DNA from: Rhynchopus sp. YZ270_cl-10
Taxonomy: Eukaryota; Euglenozoa; Diplonemea; Diplonemida; Diplonemidae
Assembly (NCBI GenBank): GCA_964035575.1
Contig: OZ037900.1
Location: 992,001 to 1,056,000 of the forward strand
Direction of reading: 5' to 3'
Length of the DNA stretch: 64,000 nt
Position 1 is the stretch's first letter; every line of letters starts with the position of its first letter. Below are positions 63,734-64,000 of the stretch, piece after piece. The translations under genes were made by a program, and so were the position numbers. Under the pieces are notes generated by a model that had not been told where the DNA came from, did no database searches, and saw nothing but the letters and a program-made list of their open reading frames with translations.

Positions 63734-64000
63734 ATGCCAACCATGTGCCGTCTTGTGACACTGCTCACGCTAGCTTCTGCTGTGAGTCGTTCCGTTGCCT
63801 ACAAAGAACCTGACTGCCCCCTCCAGACTGTTGTGGACTTTGCTGAAAGCAGCGACTTCGACCCGAACCTTCCCCTCACATTCGGTGGTGGCATTGTGAT
63901 TGAGATGACCGTGACGGTGCCACGTATTCTTGCATCCACAGCTCTGTTCAGCTTTTCGAACTACGGAAAGGATGTTGTGATGATAAGCACAGGACATTAC
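63734..64000 (+). CDS. copy I: lectin-like surface protein, 5' part only
   Basis: 89 residues visible: signal peptide MPTMCRLVTLLTLASAVSRS, then CPLQTVVDFAESSDFDPNLP and the start of module 1 with a new variable segment (TVTVPRILASTALFSF). VAYKEPD replaces VAFEEPD. Open to the window edge. Same strand and family as copies A-H. Confidence 0.8.
   Translation, partial: MPTMCRLVTLLTLASAVSRSVAYKEPDCPLQTVVDFAESSDFDPNLPLTFGGGIVIEMTVTVPRILASTALFSFSNYGKDVVMISTGHY

Overview
The window looks like nuclear DNA of a unicellular eukaryote whose lineage I cannot name. Reasons: intron-poor but widely spaced genes, a PDE12-type 2',5'-phosphodiesterase, a secreted sialate O-acetylesterase, large type I surface proteins on Pro/Thr-rich stalks, very long microsatellites and homopolymer runs, and many small DNA-transposon-like inverted repeats. 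No operons, bacterial-type signals, rRNA or tRNA were recognised.

Layout. 1-1599: a possible 3' gene end and low-complexity DNA. 1600-3606: PDE12-like gene. 5.1-8.1 kb: copy A of a lectin-like surface-protein family, broken and with a different 3' end. 8.7-11.9 kb: copy B. 12-16.5 kb: repeats (a hAT-like element with a 375-bp hairpin, and two poly(A)-tailed repeats). 16.98-17.20 kb: small Ala/Tyr-rich protein. 17.6-18.2 kb: unidentified coding-like segment. 18.9-22.7 kb: copy C. 27.8-30.7 kb: D. 31.9-33.9 kb: E. 36.7-39.0 kb: F. 44.1-47.4 kb: G. 47.8-53.5 kb: satellite and transposon-rich. 54.1-57.1 kb: H, cut off before its membrane anchor. 59.9-61.6 kb: sialate O-acetylesterase. 63.7 kb to the edge: start of copy I.

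The main content is this tandem family of nine same-strand genes. An intact member has a signal peptide, three to six ~174-residue modules resembling the laminin G/concanavalin A-like jelly roll, a Thr/Pro/Ala/Val stalk of variable length, one transmembrane helix and a ~40-residue tail usually ending in Ala-Cys. The modules are near-identical in framework but differ in a few short segments. Leader and 3'-flank sequence classes are combined differently from gene to gene, so the array seems to have been assembled by repeated duplication and recombination. That is what is expected of a diversifying adhesin or surface-antigen system, although expression and ligand are unknown. The sialate O-acetylesterase in the same window, and a relic of it beside copy I, make a sialoglycan theme possible but unproven.

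The spacers are informative. C-D (22.7-27.8 kb) and F-G (39.0-44.1 kb) are duplicates, and comparing them exposes filled and empty sites for small transposons. A related satellite series (5-, 7- and 9-bp units sharing the CAGTA core) forms the long arrays at 25, 35 and 48-49 kb.
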